In this document: positions 62,797-64,000 of the stretch, piece after piece | Numbering within the stretch: the stretch's first letter is position 1 | Layout of the letters: the number at the start of each line of letters is the position of its first letter | DNA from: JBCCGI01 sp039029355 | GTDB lineage: Bacteria; Planctomycetota; UBA1135; GCA-002686595 | NCBI GenBank assembly: GCA_039029355.1 | Contig: JBCCGI010000005.1 | Span: 62,001 to 126,000, forward strand | Direction: 5' to 3' | DNA length: 64,000 nucleotides | Position numbers and translations under genes: made by a program | The notes under the pieces: generated by a model | The model's input: the letters and a program-made list of their open reading frames with translations, nothing else | Told to the model about the DNA's origin: nothing | The model's database searches: none

Positions 62797-64000
62797 ATGA
62801 GCTACAACATCGGTCTGAACGTTGTCGAGGTAGATGGATCCGGAGCGCCGGCCATCGCGGGCGCCCCGACGTCCGTCGCCGCCTTCAACATCTTGACCCG
62901 CCGGGGGCTGCCCCACACCCCGGCACGCGTCAGCAGCTATCCCGAGTTCGTCGAGCGCTTCGGGAGCTACTTCGACGCGGGCCTCGGCGCCTACCTGGTG
63001 AAGGGGTTCTTCGACAACGGCGGTGGCGTGGCGTACGTCAACCGCGTGACCGCCTCCGACGCCACGGTGGCCTCGCTCACGCTGAACGACAGCGGGCCGG
63101 CGGCCACGCTGCGCGGCGAGGCCGGCTACCGCGGCAGCGAAGACCCCGGCTCCTGGGGGCTCGACCTCTACCTGCGCACGACCCGCAGCTCGGTCGTCTC
63201 CGGCCACCGCCTGGCCGAGTCGGCGCCGGCGACGGTGACCGCACAGGTCGCGCTTCCGGCCGGCACCAACATGCAGGCGGCGGGCTTTCCGAGCCTGGTC
63301 GTCACGATCGACGGCGCCGCCACCCCGACGACGGTGACGTTCCAGGCCTCCCAGTTCCTCGACCCGACCAACGCGACCCGCGACGAGCTTCGCAACGCGA
63401 TCAACGGGGGCACGAGCGACCTGGTCGCCACGATCTCGGGCGCCGATGAGCTCGAGCTGACCTCGACCGGCAACATCGCCATGCTGTCGGGCGGCTTCAC
63501 GTCGCTGTCGGTCGCCGTGAACGCGACCTTGGGGTTCACGGCGATCCTCGCCGGCGACGCGACGCCGGTGGCGCTGAACGCCTCGGGCACGACGCTGCAC
63601 TCGGTGGATCAACTCAAGGTCGGCGACGCGATCGAGTTCGACGACGGGACCACCGCGGAGACCGTCAAGCTGCTCAGCGTCAACGAGCTGACGCGCGAGG
63701 TCTCCTGGGCGCCCGCCCTGGCCGCTCCCGGCGCCTACGACCCGCTGCTGACGCGCATGCGCACGCTGGAGTTCGACCTGCAGGTCTTCCACGGCGGGGT
63801 CGACGAGGAGGAGCACCTGGTCGAGACCTGGAGCGGCCTCTCGATGGAGTCCGACGTGGCCAACTACGCGCCGGCCCTGATCAACGACGCCCTGGCCGGC
63901 TCGCGCTGGATTCGGCTCGTCGACGAGAACAGCGCCACCGCCATCGGCGACGACCGACCGGTCGATCTACCCGACCCGCAGCGCTTCGACACCGGCGGCG
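62797..64000 (+). CDS. Phage-type tail sheath protein (3' end beyond window)
   Basis: At least 401 codons, open to the right edge. The N-terminus MSYNIGLNVVEVDGSGAPAI is followed by GAPTSVAAFNILTRRGLP, SYPEFVERFGSYFD and FFDNGGGVAYVNRV, the canonical opening of contractile tail sheath proteins (phage T4 gp18, Pvc2-4 and AFP families). The middle (GSWGLDLYLRTT, VLDPTNATRDELRNAI-like) is the usual variable insertion. Together with the two preceding genes it marks the beginning of an extracellular contractile injection system or prophage tail cluster, most of which would lie to the right. Confidence 0.9.
   Translation, partial: MSYNIGLNVVEVDGSGAPAIAGAPTSVAAFNILTRRGLPHTPARVSSYPEFVERFGSYFDAGLGAYLVKGFFDNGGGVAYVNRVTASDATVASLTLNDSGPAATLRGEAGYRGSEDPGSWGLDLYLRTTRSSVVSGHRLAESAPATVTAQVALPAGTNMQAAGFPSLVVTIDGAATPTTVTFQASQFLDPTNATRDELRNAINGGTSDLVATISGADELELTSTGNIAMLSGGFTSLSVAVNATLGFTAILAGDATPVALNASGTTLHSVDQLKVGDAIEFDDGTTAETVKLLSVNELTREVSWAPALAAPGAYDPLLTRMRTLEFDLQVFHGGVDEEEHLVETWSGLSMESDVANYAPALINDALAGSRWIRLVDENSATAIGDDRPVDLPDPQRFDTGG

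Overview
The window looks like chromosomal DNA from a high-GC planctomycete. Supporting this are a cytochrome-c/DUF1549/DUF1553 gene followed by a DUF1501 gene, a Cys-type sulfatase, an ECF sigma factor fused through a membrane segment to carboxypeptidase-regulatory-like repeats, a Ser/Thr kinase fused to WD40 repeats, and many secreted parallel-beta-helix, Asp-box and RCC1 proteins. Many starts are GTG or TTG, and many genes overlap by GTGA, TTGA or ATGA. The phylum call is an inference from gene content.

Layout. 1-1708 (minus): rubrerythrin and an Fe-S heterodisulfide-reductase-like protein that runs off the left edge. 1938-4314: a FabG-like reductase, then a cupredoxin lipoprotein overlapping a PuuD-like membrane protein. 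4478-10846 (plus): two pseudopilins, a PilX-like protein, a small membrane-anchored protein and a large multi-pass protein. 10884-24565 (minus): kinase-WD40, a HExxHxxGxxD metalloprotease, an iodothyronine-deiodinase-like selenoprotein with an in-frame UGA at the Sec position, TldD, sulfatase, TldE and LeuS. 24865-24940: tRNA-Ala(GGC).

25023-36652 is the most interesting region. It holds a complete diversity-generating retroelement (DGR). Target 1 (DUF4062-NACHT-FGE fold) is followed by an HRDC accessory gene, an Avd four-helix accessory gene, the DGR reverse transcriptase (IGNLSSQ and YMDD) and the template repeat (TR), which overlaps the end of the RT gene. A second DUF4062-NACHT-FGE target lies on the opposite strand. 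Over 126 bp, TR versus VR1 differs at 14 positions and TR versus VR2 at 17. All but one of these 31 differences fall on TR adenines. Two TIR-like/membrane/TPR genes lie upstream of target 2 on the same strand; one of the pair has lost the probable catalytic Glu. The arrangement suggests a diversified defence or conflict sensor: the RT, Avd and HRDC proteins would rewrite the ligand-binding tip of two NTPase receptors, with TIR proteins as candidate effectors.

37067-55421 is a secreted/envelope protein region: a tandem triplication of a small secreted protein, a large DUF6259-like glycosidase-type protein, regulatory-like-domain proteins, beta-helix proteins, the ECF-fusion sigma factor, an RCC1-like propeller and an Asp-box protein. 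55583-59954 is the planctomycete cytochrome/DUF1501 pair. 60264-64000 starts a contractile-tail-like cluster: a SARP/BTAD regulator, a Pvc16-like protein, a small basic-tailed protein and a tail sheath protein cut by the right edge. No rRNA, CRISPR array or insertion sequence was seen.
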